A stretch of DNA of 41,288 nt from Coriobacteriia bacterium (GTDB lineage: Bacteria > Actinomycetota > Coriobacteriia > Coriobacteriales > Atopobiaceae): positions 1 to 41,288 of the forward strand of contig QAKZ01000016.1 of assembly GCA_003150175.1 (NCBI GenBank), written 5' to 3'. The stretch's first letter is position 1, and each line of letters opens with the position of its first letter. Both the position numbers and the translations under genes were made by a program. This document shows, piece after piece, positions 16,583 to 24,785 of this stretch. The notes beneath the pieces were generated by a model, which saw only the letters and a list, made by a program, of their open reading frames with translations, ran no database searches and had not been told where the DNA came from.

Positions 16583-18085
16583 ATGGGCACACAGAAGTAC
16601 GTCATCGCGCTCGACCAGGGGACCACGAGCTCGCGGGCGGTCCTCATCGACCGCGCGGGGCGGATGGTCGACTGCGTGCAGCGGCCGTTCCAGCAGATAT
16701 TCCCCCAGCCGGGCTGGGTCGAGCACAACCCGCAAGAGATCCTCTTCTCGCAGCTCGGCTGCCTCACGGAGCTCATCGCGAGGCACGGGCTCTCGGCGGA
16801 GGACATCGACTCCATCGGCATCGACAACCAGCGCGAGACGACCATCGTGTGGGACCCCGCGACCGGCCAGCCCGTGATGAACGCCATCGTCTGGCAATGC
16901 CGCCGCACCGCCGGCCTTGTGGACGAGCTCTGCGGAGACCCGCAGGTCAAGGCCATGGTCCAGGCAAAGACGGGACTTCTTCCGGACGCGTACTTCTCGG
17001 CGAGCAAGATAAGCTGGATCCTCGACAACGTCGACGGCGCCCGCGAGCGCGCAGACGCGGGCGAGCTGCTCTTCGGCACGGTGGACACTTGGCTCGTCTG
17101 GGTGCTCACCGGTGGGCTCGTGCACGCGACCGACCCGACGAACGCGAGCCGCACGATGCTCTTCAACATCCACGAGGGCCGTTGGGACGACGAGCTGCTG
17201 CGGCTCTTCGGCATCCCGGCGTCCATGATGCCCGAGGTGCGCCCGAGCTCGGGCTTCTTTGGCGAGACGAGCTACCCCGGCCTCCCGGCGGGCATCCCCA
17301 TCACCGGTGTGGCGGGAGACCAGCAGGCGGCGCTCTTCGGCCAATGCTGCTTCGCGCCCGGCCAAGCCAAGAACACCTACGGCACAGGCTGCTTCATGCT
17401 GCTGCACACAGGGCACGAGGCGCGCGCGAGCTCCCACAACCTCGTGACGACCGTCGCCGCGAGCGCGCCCGAGGCCGCGGCCGGCGGGCTGGAGTACGCG
17501 CTCGAGGGCTCGGTCTTTGTCGCCGGCGCGCTCATCCAATGGCTCCGCGACGAGCTCGGCATCATCGGCTCGGCGGCCGAGACCGAGGCCCTCGCGACGA
17601 GCATCCCCGATGCGGGCGGCGTCTACATCGTGCCCGCGTTCACGGGCCTGGGGGCGCCATGGTGGGAGCCCGATGCCCGCGGGGCGATCTTCGGCCTCAC
17701 GCGCGGCGCGGGGCGGGCGCAGATCGCCCGTGCAGCGCTCGAGGCGCTCGCCTACCAGGTGAGCGACCTCGCCGCGGCGATGGCGGAGGATGCCGGAGGC
17801 GAGCTCGGGGTCCTCAACGTGGACGGCGGCGCCTCGGCGAACAACTTCCTCATGCAGTTCCAGGCGAACCTGCTCGGCTGCGAGCTGCGACGCCCCCAGA
17901 ACCTCGAGACGACCTCGCTCGGCGCGGCCTACCTCGCCGGGCTCGCGACCAGGTTCTGGTCGCGCACCGACGAGCTGCGCGGCCTGCGCGACGGCGACGA
18001 CGTGTTCCGCCGCGAGAAGGACTCCGCATGGGCGGATGAGCACCTCGCCGGCTGGCACGACGCGGTCAGGCGGACCATCGGCTAG
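16583..18085 (+). CDS. glpK: glycerol kinase
   Basis: The 500-residue FGGY kinase is full length. It starts YVIALDQGTTSSRAVLID, and contains IGIDNQRETTIVWD, the FGGY signatures (YNAIVWQCRRTA-type segment; GVAGDQQAALFGQ), and the C-terminal block NVDGGASANNFLMQFQANLLG. It makes sn-glycerol 3-phosphate from glycerol and ATP in the cytoplasm. The ATG at 16583 with GAAGGGAAG upstream is chosen over an in-frame ATG at 16508. No glpF or glpD lies in the window. Its stop codon overlaps that of the convergent metH gene: both use the palindrome CTAG at 18082-18085. Confidence 0.97.
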   Translation: MGTQKYVIALDQGTTSSRAVLIDRAGRMVDCVQRPFQQIFPQPGWVEHNPQEILFSQLGCLTELIARHGLSAEDIDSIGIDNQRETTIVWDPATGQPVMNAIVWQCRRTAGLVDELCGDPQVKAMVQAKTGLLPDAYFSASKISWILDNVDGARERADAGELLFGTVDTWLVWVLTGGLVHATDPTNASRTMLFNIHEGRWDDELLRLFGIPASMMPEVRPSSGFFGETSYPGLPAGIPITGVAGDQQAALFGQCCFAPGQAKNTYGTGCFMLLHTGHEARASSHNLVTTVAASAPEAAAGGLEYALEGSVFVAGALIQWLRDELGIIGSAAETEALATSIPDAGGVYIVPAFTGLGAPWWEPDARGAIFGLTRGAGRAQIARAALEALAYQVSDLAAAMAEDAGGELGVLNVDGGASANNFLMQFQANLLGCELRRPQNLETTSLGAAYLAGLATRFWSRTDELRGLRDGDDVFRREKDSAWADEHLAGWHDAVRRTIG

Positions 18086-20610
18086 CCGAGCACCTCGCCG
18101 GCGATGCGGGCGGTCTCGGTCGCGTCCTTGGCGTAGAAGTCCGCACCGACCATCTGGGCGTACTCGGGGTTGAGCACGGCGCCCCCGACGATGACCTTGG
18201 CCCACGGGGCGTCCTTGCGCAGAAGCTCGATGGTCTCGGCCATCGCGGGGACGGTTGTGGTCATGAGGGCAGAGAGGCCCACGAGCCGCACATGGTCGGC
18301 GACGACGGCGTCGACGACCGTCTGGGGCGGGACGTCGCGGCCGAGGTCGACGACGTCGTAGCCGTAGTTCTCGAGGAGCATCCGCACGATGTTCTTGCCG
18401 ATGTCGTGGATGTCGCCATGGACCGTGCAGATGACGATCTTGCCCTTCGAGGACACCGCGTCGGAGCCCTCCGCGCCGGCATTCGCCTCTTTGATGGCCT
18501 CGAAGCCGGCCTTGGCCGCCTCGGCGGACGCCATGAGCTGGGGCAAGAAGAACTTGCCCTTCTCGAAGCGCTCGCCCACCTCGTCGAGCGCGGGGATGAG
18601 CACCTCGTTGATAGCGTAGAGCACGTCGTGGTCGGCGAGCACGCGTCCAACGACCTCGGGCATCGGCCCCTTGCGGCCGGCGAGGACGAGCGCACGGGCC
18701 TCTTCCTCGGGGGTCTGGGCGCCGGTCGCCGCGACGGTGCCGGCGCCTGCCGGCGCGGCCTTCTTGCCATCGGCGGCCGCGGCGGCCGCGGGCCCGACGC
18801 CCGCCGGCAGCTTGTCCGACCTATCGGCGTAGTGCGCCACGTAGTACTGGGCGCTCTCGTCCTCGCCGGAGAGCACGCGCCACGAGTCGACGACGTCCAT
18901 CATGCGCCCCACCAGCGGGTTCATGATGGCCATGTCGAGCCCGGCGCCGAACGCCGCCGAGAGGAACGTCGCGTTGACGAGCGGGCGGAACGGCAGCCCG
19001 AAGCTGATGTTGGAGAGCCCGAGCACGGTGCGAACGCCCGGCAGCTCGCGCTTGACGCCGGCGATGGCGTCGAGGATGGCGCGCGGGGCGCTCTGGTCGG
19101 TCGAGGCCGCCATGCACAGGCAGTCGATGACCACGTCCTGACGTGGGATGCCGATGGCGTCGGTCGCGGCCACGATCTTCTTCGCGACGGCGATGCGCCC
19201 GGCGGCCGTGGGCGGGATGCCCGCCTCGTCGAGCGTCAGGCCCACGATCGCGCAGCCGTAGTGCTTGGCGATGGGCAGCACCGCGTCGAGAATCTCCTGC
19301 TTGCCGTTGGTCGAGTTGATGAGCGCCTTGCCGGGGTAGGCGCGGACCGCGACCTCGATGACGGCGGGGTCGGCGGAGTCGATCTGCAGCGGCAGCGTGG
19401 TCACGCCCTGGAGCTCGGCCACGAGCTCAACCATGGTGGCGCGCTCGTCGATCTCGGGCAGGCCCGCGTTGACGTCGAGGATCTGGGCGCCGGCCTCGGT
19501 CTGGCCGATGGCCTCGCCCATGACGTAGTCGTGGTTGCCGCTGCGCAGGGCCTCCTTCATCTTGCGCTTGCCCGTGGGGTTGATGCGCTCGCCGATGACG
19601 CCGACCTGGCCCATGCGCAGGCTCGTGACCTGCTGGGGGCCGGCCACGCAGAACCAGTCGCGGACCTCGCGCGGCGCGGGCTCGCGGCCCGCGAGCAGCG
19701 CGCGCTCCCCCGCGGTGTACTCCGGCGACGTGCCGCAGCAGCCGCCGACGATGTTCACGCCCGCGTCGAGCATGCGCGCGACCGCCTCGCAGTACTCGGA
19801 TGGGTGCACGTCGAAGACGGTGCGGTCGCCCTCCACGCGCGGGAGGCCGGCGTTGGCCTGGACCATGACGGGGCACTTGGCCCACGGGAGCATGCGCGCG
19901 ACCAGCGGCACGAGGTCGTTCGGACCGAGCGAGCAGTTGATGCCCAGGGCATCGGCGCCGAGCGACGAGAGCGTCACTGCGGCGACCTCGGGCGTCGTGC
20001 CCAAGAACGTGCGGCCGTCCTCGGCGAACGTCATCGTGACGAAGGCGGGCAAATCGGAGTTCTCCTGCACGGCGAGAAGCGCCGCCTTGGCCTCGGCGAG
20101 GTCGGCCATGGTCTCGATGATGAAGAGGTCGGCCCCCGCCGCGGTCGCCGCGCGCGCCTGCTCGGCGAAGAGCGCGTAGGCCTCGTCGAAGGGCAGCGTG
20201 CCCATGGGCTCGAGGAGCTGGCCCGTGGGGCCGATGTCCGCCGCGACGTAGCGGGCGCCCGACCTGCGCGCGCAGGCAACGGCGGCGGTGAAGATCTGCT
20301 CGACCGTCGCGGCGCCGCCGAGCTTCTCGCGGTTCGCGCCGAAGGTGTTCGTGGTCACGACGTCTGCGCCCGCGGCCACATAGGCGGCGTGCACGTCGGT
20401 GATCTCGTCGGGGTTCGAAAGGCAGAGGAGCTCCGGCAGCTCGCCCGCGGCAAGACCGCGCTCCTGCAGCTGCGTGCCCATGGCGCCGTCGAAGACGAGG
20501 AAGTTCTTTCCGTCGAGAACGCCCTGCAGGTAGTCGTCGGCGACGCGCAGGCGCCGCGGCTCCAGGCGGGCCTCCGGCCAGGTGCAGTCGAGCTTCTTTG
20601 CGTCTGTCAT
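18082..20610 (-). CDS. metH: cobalamin-dependent methionine synthase, short form without activation domain
   Basis: This 842-residue protein has the first three MetH modules: homocysteine-binding domain (about 30-310) with zinc ligands Cys226, Cys291 and Cys292 (GINCSLG, GGCCGTS); pterin/methyltetrahydrofolate domain (about 330-600; GVIGERINPTGKRK, LDVNAGLPEID); and cobalamin cap and binding domains (about 635-842) with the lower ligand His735 in HGDIHDIG. An Ala/Gly-rich linker lies near 605-630. The AdoMet-binding reactivation domain (about 330 residues in E. coli MetH) is absent; a standalone protein encoded at 27310-28029 probably supplies it. The ATG at 20610 has a GGGGAGAA site. Confidence 0.93.
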   Translation of the reverse strand: MTDAKKLDCTWPEARLEPRRLRVADDYLQGVLDGKNFLVFDGAMGTQLQERGLAAGELPELLCLSNPDEITDVHAAYVAAGADVVTTNTFGANREKLGGAATVEQIFTAAVACARRSGARYVAADIGPTGQLLEPMGTLPFDEAYALFAEQARAATAAGADLFIIETMADLAEAKAALLAVQENSDLPAFVTMTFAEDGRTFLGTTPEVAAVTLSSLGADALGINCSLGPNDLVPLVARMLPWAKCPVMVQANAGLPRVEGDRTVFDVHPSEYCEAVARMLDAGVNIVGGCCGTSPEYTAGERALLAGREPAPREVRDWFCVAGPQQVTSLRMGQVGVIGERINPTGKRKMKEALRSGNHDYVMGEAIGQTEAGAQILDVNAGLPEIDERATMVELVAELQGVTTLPLQIDSADPAVIEVAVRAYPGKALINSTNGKQEILDAVLPIAKHYGCAIVGLTLDEAGIPPTAAGRIAVAKKIVAATDAIGIPRQDVVIDCLCMAASTDQSAPRAILDAIAGVKRELPGVRTVLGLSNISFGLPFRPLVNATFLSAAFGAGLDMAIMNPLVGRMMDVVDSWRVLSGEDESAQYYVAHYADRSDKLPAGVGPAAAAAADGKKAAPAGAGTVAATGAQTPEEEARALVLAGRKGPMPEVVGRVLADHDVLYAINEVLIPALDEVGERFEKGKFFLPQLMASAEAAKAGFEAIKEANAGAEGSDAVSSKGKIVICTVHGDIHDIGKNIVRMLLENYGYDVVDLGRDVPPQTVVDAVVADHVRLVGLSALMTTTVPAMAETIELLRKDAPWAKVIVGGAVLNPEYAQMVGADFYAKDATETARIAGEVLG

Positions 20611-20684
20611 GTGCTTCTCCCCACGTCGGTTTCTGGTCAACCATGCTAGCAGGTGGCGACGCGGCGCGAATTTAAGCGCAGCGA

Positions 20685-20734
20685 CATTTAAAAAGAAGGC
20701 CCGCAACTCCTTGCATCGCAAAGAGTCGCGGGCC
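20685..20734 (-). terminator. terminator at end of sugar-acid operon
   Basis: On the minus strand GGCCCGCGACTC pairs with GAGTTGCGGGCC (one mismatch) around a 13-base loop, followed by TTCTTTTTAAAT. It lies 35 bases after the aldolase stop codon and before metH, so it closes the operon and insulates metH. Confidence 0.85.
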
Positions 20735-20768
20735 CGGCTTCAAATGAGGCAAGAAGTCCTTTAGTCAA

Positions 20769-21647
20769 CTAGGCAAGAAGCTCACGAATCGCGGCGACCT
20801 GCTTAGGCGTGGCCTGAACGGCCGGCTCGAAGATCTTGGTCGAGATGGGAAGACCCTTGACGTTCACGGCAACCTTGATGGCAGAGACGAAAAGATCGCA
20901 CGCGTCGTAGACGGCCATCAGCTTGGAGATGCGCTCGGCGCACTCGACGGCGGTCGCAAGGTCGCCGGACTGGTAAGCCTTGTGCATGCGCGAGAAGAGC
21001 TCGGGCTCGACATTGGTCAAGCCGCACAGGACGCCGTTGCCGCCGCTCACGCGGTTGACCAGGTAATACTCGTCGAAACCGGAGAAAACCGTGAACTCAG
21101 GGTTAACGGCACGCGCGGCACGGATGACCTTGCGCGTGTGGCTGATGGTGTCCACGGTGTCCTTGATGCCGCAGATGTTCTTGTGCGCCGCGGCAAGGCG
21201 CGCGACAAGCTCGGGGTTGAGGTCGGTGCCCGTGCGAGCCGGGAAGTTATAGAGGATCACGGGCAGCTCCGTGGCCTGCGCGATGCCCCCGAAGTACTCC
21301 TCGGCGGCGGCGTCGCTCGGCCCGAAGTAGTACGGCGATACGGCGAGGACCGCGTCCGCGCCCGCCTTCTCGGAATAGCGGGTGAGGTCAAGGACATTCG
21401 CGTAGGTGGTATCGCCCACACCGACGAAGACCTTCATGCGGCCGGCAACGCGCTTGACGGCAAAGTCGACGACGGCCTTCTTGTCCTCAAGGCTCACGCT
21501 GTAGAACTCGCCGATGCTTCCGAACAGAAGCACACCGTCGAGGCCTGCATCCGCCAAGTGGTCCAGGTGCTTGCCCCAGAGGTCGAAGTCGATCTTGCCC
21601 TCGTCGTCGGTGATGGTGATGGAGGGGCAGAAGACTCCCTCAAACAT
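20769..21647 (-). CDS. DHDPS/NAL-family aldolase, likely 2-keto-3-deoxy sugar-acid aldolase
   Basis: This 292-residue TIM-barrel protein of the dihydrodipicolinate synthase/N-acetylneuraminate lyase family has the catalytic Lys162 (GIKDT), Tyr133 (ILYNFPARTG) and an altered GTTGE loop (GSIGEFYS, 43-50). DapA proper, for lysine synthesis, is an unlikely role: the gene is last in a sugar catabolic operon. In the C. jejuni fucose locus the equivalent protein is annotated as DapA-like and is expected to split 2-keto-3-deoxy-L-fuconate to pyruvate and L-lactaldehyde. The ribosome binding site is weak (AAAGAGAGCC). The cleavage substrate is inferred from context. Confidence 0.88.
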   Translation of the reverse strand: MFEGVFCPSITITDDEGKIDFDLWGKHLDHLADAGLDGVLLFGSIGEFYSVSLEDKKAVVDFAVKRVAGRMKVFVGVGDTTYANVLDLTRYSEKAGADAVLAVSPYYFGPSDAAAEEYFGGIAQATELPVILYNFPARTGTDLNPELVARLAAAHKNICGIKDTVDTISHTRKVIRAARAVNPEFTVFSGFDEYYLVNRVSGGNGVLCGLTNVEPELFSRMHKAYQSGDLATAVECAERISKLMAVYDACDLFVSAIKVAVNVKGLPISTKIFEPAVQATPKQVAAIRELLA

Positions 21648-21691
21648 AGCTGGCTCTCTTTCTGGGGCAAGCCCCGTGGATCAGAAAAAAG

Positions 21692-22489
21692 TTACTTAAT
21701 CTTAAGGCCATACGCACGAACAGCATTGTTCATAAAGAAGTTCTCGTCGTCGCCAAATTCGTCACGCAGGATCTGGAAGTGCTCGTCAAAGCTGGAGTAC
21801 AGCTTTACGACCGGCCAGTTGGAGGCGTAGAGAAGCTTGTGCGGGTCGAAGGTCGCACGGACGAACTTAAGCAGCTCCGAGACGAACTGCTTGTCTGCGG
21901 TGGGATAACCCGAGACCTTCATGTAGAGGTTCGGCAGGCTCGCGAACTTCTTCATGACTGACTTCCACTCGGGCGTCAGCGCCTCGACGTTGCCGAGGTG
22001 GTTCAGGATGACGGTCTCCTCGGGCGCCTGGGCAAACGCCTCGTAGGCGTCCTCAAGCTCATTCACGCGATTGCAGGACTCGAAGGGCAGGCCCTTCTCG
22101 GCCAGCGCATGAAGACCCTCGATGAAGCTCGGCTCGAGGCAGCGGCCCTTGGGCTCGGAATCGATGTGGAGCGGCTCGCGGATGCCGGCGGCAAACGCCG
22201 GAACGCGCATCCAGGGAGAGACGTCGCTGCGAAGCATGCAGGCGAGCATCTTTGGGTCGGCGGACTTGATGTCGTAGGCAATCTTGTCCTCAGCCTCGTG
22301 ATCGGCGCAGTCGACCTCGACGTACACGCCGCCGACGAACTCCACGCCCGCCTGGCGCGCATACTCGGCCTCAAGGTCCTTGGTGGTATAGGTGTGCGTG
22401 ATCGTGCCGTCCGTGCCCTCGAGCCAAGGAAGGCTCTGGGTGTCCAGGTTCCAGACGTGGAAGTGGGAGTCGATTACTTTAAGTGCCAT
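21692..22489 (-). CDS. amidohydrolase-2 family lactonase, L-fuconolactonase-like
   Basis: This 265-residue metal-dependent TIM-barrel hydrolase (COG3618-type) has the metal-binding start IDSHFHVWN (HxH, residues 8-10 region), the ILNHLGN strand, and the C-terminal LLYASNWPVV (SDWP-type) motif. Family members in this context open sugar lactones; the predicted step is L-fucono-1,5-lactone (or an analogous aldonolactone) to the aldonate. A long frame extends upstream, but the ATG at 22489 with AAGGAAG before it is the real start. It lies 5 bases after the FucP stop and 44 bases before the aldolase gene; that last gap holds a small GGGGC-TT-GCCCC hairpin. Confidence 0.88.
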   Translation of the reverse strand: MALKVIDSHFHVWNLDTQSLPWLEGTDGTITHTYTTKDLEAEYARQAGVEFVGGVYVEVDCADHEAEDKIAYDIKSADPKMLACMLRSDVSPWMRVPAFAAGIREPLHIDSEPKGRCLEPSFIEGLHALAEKGLPFESCNRVNELEDAYEAFAQAPEETVILNHLGNVEALTPEWKSVMKKFASLPNLYMKVSGYPTADKQFVSELLKFVRATFDPHKLLYASNWPVVKLYSSFDEHFQILRDEFGDDENFFMNNAVRAYGLKIK

Positions 22490-22494
22490 GATGG

Positions 22495-23763
22495 CTACTT
22501 CCTTTCCAGGCCGAGCTTGCTGCCGAACAGGCCGTACCAAGCGACGTACAGGAAACCAGGAACCGCCAGGAGCAGGGCAACGTTGATTCCGGCGGCATCG
22601 GCGACGGCACTCATTACGAGCGGGATCAGCGCCGCGCCCACGATCGACATGACAAGCGCGGAGGAACCGGTCTTGACAGCAGAGCCCTGGAACCCCGTGA
22701 GGGTGAGCGAGAAGACGACCGGGTAGCCGATGGAGACGAACAGATACGACACGATCATCGCGACGACGGAAACCGGCCCAAGGCCAAGGAACGCGACGAA
22801 GAACAGGACTGCAGAGACGGTCATATAGACGCCCAGGAGCTTGCCGGGGTCGACCTTGGCCATGATCGGCGTAGAGACGAAGCGGCCCACGGTGAACAGC
22901 AACGACAGAATCGAGAGGTACGCCGCGGCGGTACCGGCGGTCATGCCAGGCCACTGCTGCATCGCGAAGGTGGAGAACAGCGACATTCCGGCAACCTGCA
23001 GGCCGATGAAGATGAACTCGGCGAGGACGCCCAGGGCAAAGTACGGGCGCTTTAGCATGGAGCCAAACGTGACCTTCTCGACAGAGCCGTTCGCTGCCTC
23101 CTCCTCGTCTCCAGGAGGCGTCGGGAGCTTAACGAAGACGAAGACGGCGAGCACGATTGCGAGCACAACGGCGATGACGATGTACATGCCACGCATGCTG
23201 GAGAGGAACGCCAGCTTTGCGTCGGCAAATCCCGGCTGGCCGGCGGCGATGGTGGTGCCGAGGAACTGCGAGAGGATGAGCGGCCCCACGATGTTGCCCA
23301 CGCCATTGAAGGACTGGGCGAGGTTCAGGCGCATGGACTCATGCTTCTCGTCGCCGAGCTTGGTGATGTAAGGGTTGCAGTTGGTCTCGAGCGTCGATGC
23401 GCCGGCGGCGATCACGAACATGGCAAGCAGGAACAGCCCGTAGGAAGCCACGTTGGTGGCGGGCACGGTGATGAGCGAGCCGAGCACGAACAGGGCGAGG
23501 CCCATGATGACGCCGCCCTTGTAGCCAAACTTCTTGGCCACGATGGAGGCCGGGATGGCCATCACGAAGTAAGCGCCGTAGTAGGCGACCTGCAGCAGGC
23601 TCGCCTCGGTGCCGGACAGCTCCAGATAGTTGGCCATGGGGCTGTTAAGGGCGTTGACCAGGTTCATGGTCAGGCCCCAGACGAAGAACAGCGAGGTCAC
23701 AAGGACGATGGCGACGGTTGCCGCGGAGCCCTTCGAGCCCGCTTTCTTGGCGGAATCAGACAT
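22495..23763 (-). CDS. FucP-type MFS sugar permease
   Basis: The 422-residue protein has about twelve membrane helices and matches the L-fucose:H+ symporter (FucP) group of MFS: start SLFFVWGLTMNLVNALN (FFxWG...N), LLQVAYYGAYFVMAIPASI, ASTLETNCNPYITKLG and SFNGVGNIVGPL. FucP in E. coli carries L-fucose and L-galactose; D-arabinose is also a known FucP substrate. The start is MSDSAKK; the upstream ATG at 23784 overlaps the ribosome binding site (GAGGAC) and is disfavoured. It lies 27 bases after the SDR gene. The gene symbol is withheld because the substrate is inferred, though fucP is likely. Confidence 0.9.
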   Translation of the reverse strand: MSDSAKKAGSKGSAATVAIVLVTSLFFVWGLTMNLVNALNSPMANYLELSGTEASLLQVAYYGAYFVMAIPASIVAKKFGYKGGVIMGLALFVLGSLITVPATNVASYGLFLLAMFVIAAGASTLETNCNPYITKLGDEKHESMRLNLAQSFNGVGNIVGPLILSQFLGTTIAAGQPGFADAKLAFLSSMRGMYIVIAVVLAIVLAVFVFVKLPTPPGDEEEAANGSVEKVTFGSMLKRPYFALGVLAEFIFIGLQVAGMSLFSTFAMQQWPGMTAGTAAAYLSILSLLFTVGRFVSTPIMAKVDPGKLLGVYMTVSAVLFFVAFLGLGPVSVVAMIVSYLFVSIGYPVVFSLTLTGFQGSAVKTGSSALVMSIVGAALIPLVMSAVADAAGINVALLLAVPGFLYVAWYGLFGSKLGLERK

Positions 23764-23790
23764 TTGAAAGTCCTCTTTTCGCACCGCGGC

Positions 23791-24582
23791 CTAGTCAAGC
23801 GCGCGGTCGAGGTTGACGTAACCGCCGTCGACGTTGCACCACTGGCCGGTAGTGTGGCTGGAGCGGTCGGAAAGCAGGAAGCACGCGGTGTCCGCGATCT
23901 CCTCGGTGGAGGTCATGCGGTGCTCGAGCGGGATGCGGTCGGTGATGAGGGACAGACGCTTCTGCTGGGCCTCCTCGTCGCCGAAGGTCTTAATCCAGTT
24001 GGCGTACAGCGGCGTCCAAGCCTCGGCGACGACGATGGCGTTGACACGCACAGAGTCGTGGACGAGAGCGGCGGCCCACTCGCGGGTGAGGCCGAGAATG
24101 GCTCCCTTGGCGGCAGCATAGGCGGTCGTCTTGCCCTGGCCGGTGAGGGCGACCTTGGAGGCGATGTTCACGATAGAGCCCTTGGACTCCTTGAGGTACG
24201 GGCAGGTCTCATGGACAAGCTCGAAGTAGTGGGTCAGGTTGCCGTGCAGGGACTTCTCGAAGTCCTGCCAGCTCGTGGTCTCGAGCTCGAGGTTGTCGTT
24301 GCGACCGGCGTTGTTCACGACGCCGTCGATGTGGCCGTACTTCTTGTAGACATCCTCGACGATAGGCTTGATGGCGTCGGTGTCGTTGAGGTCGATGTAG
24401 TACATCTCGAACGTCTTGGTGATCTCGGAGATCTCGGCGCGGAACTCATCCTCGACGCCGTCCTTGCGGTTCAAGACCACAGGAATCGCGCCCTCGCGAG
24501 CGAGCTGCAGCGCGATGCCCTTGCCAATGCCCTTGAAGCCGCCGGTGACGAAGACGACCTTGCCCTCAAGATGAAGATCCAT
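23791..24582 (-). CDS. SDR-family sugar dehydrogenase, FucX/L-fucose dehydrogenase-like
   Basis: This 263-residue short-chain dehydrogenase has the nucleotide loop TGGFKGIG (13-20), NNAG (90-93) and the catalytic triad Ser142, Tyr155 and Lys159 (ASKVAL... AYAAAKG). The acidic/Asn position after the second strand (NRKDG) allows either NAD or NADP. In the parallel C. jejuni locus the SDR (FucX, Cj0485) oxidises L-fucose (and D-arabinose) at C1 to the lactone. The ATG at 24582 has AAGGAGCAC. The 203-base gap from the dehydratase gene upstream holds a hairpin with a T run (24654-24673), so this gene may have its own promoter or lower expression. Confidence 0.88.
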   Translation of the reverse strand: MDLHLEGKVVFVTGGFKGIGKGIALQLAREGAIPVVLNRKDGVEDEFRAEISEITKTFEMYYIDLNDTDAIKPIVEDVYKKYGHIDGVVNNAGRNDNLELETTSWQDFEKSLHGNLTHYFELVHETCPYLKESKGSIVNIASKVALTGQGKTTAYAAAKGAILGLTREWAAALVHDSVRVNAIVVAEAWTPLYANWIKTFGDEEAQQKRLSLITDRIPLEHRMTSTEEIADTACFLLSDRSSHTTGQWCNVDGGYVNLDRALD

Positions 24583-24653
24583 GATGTGCTCCTTACTCGC
24601 TGCCCGGCCATTGCGGGCAATTACGGATATGGGCCCTCGGGGGAAGGCCCGGC

Positions 24654-24673
24654 AAAACGCGGCCCCCGCCGCG
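24654..24673 (-). terminator. hairpin between dehydratase and SDR genes
   Basis: On the minus strand CGCGGC-GGGG-GCCGCG followed by TTTT forms a compact terminator-like hairpin inside the otherwise tight operon. It may attenuate the four downstream genes relative to the first. Confidence 0.55.
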
Positions 24674-24785
24674 GTAAAACCAAGATGTGAGGGCGCCGGC
24701 GTATCGCAGGCACCGACGCCCGTGAAGAAGCGCCGCGACAAGGCATGGGGTGAGCCGGGCGCCGAGAAACACAAGAAAGCGGCTG

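Noticed and set aside
16280..18205. 641-codon minus-strand frame opposite glpK
   Set aside because: Antisense artefact with Arg/Ala/Gly-rich composition; glpK is certain.
18292..20649. 785-codon plus-strand frame opposite metH
   Set aside because: Antisense artefact of high third-position GC; no family resemblance, while metH on the minus strand is certain.
20769..21647. DapA for lysine biosynthesis
   Set aside because: The fold is the same, but it is the last gene of a sugar catabolic operon, with an altered GTTGE loop and no lysine genes around.
24583..24785. Small gene in the 203-base gap between the SDR and dehydratase genes
   Set aside because: The open frames there are Arg/Pro-rich, lack ribosome binding sites and overlap a hairpin; no coding signal.
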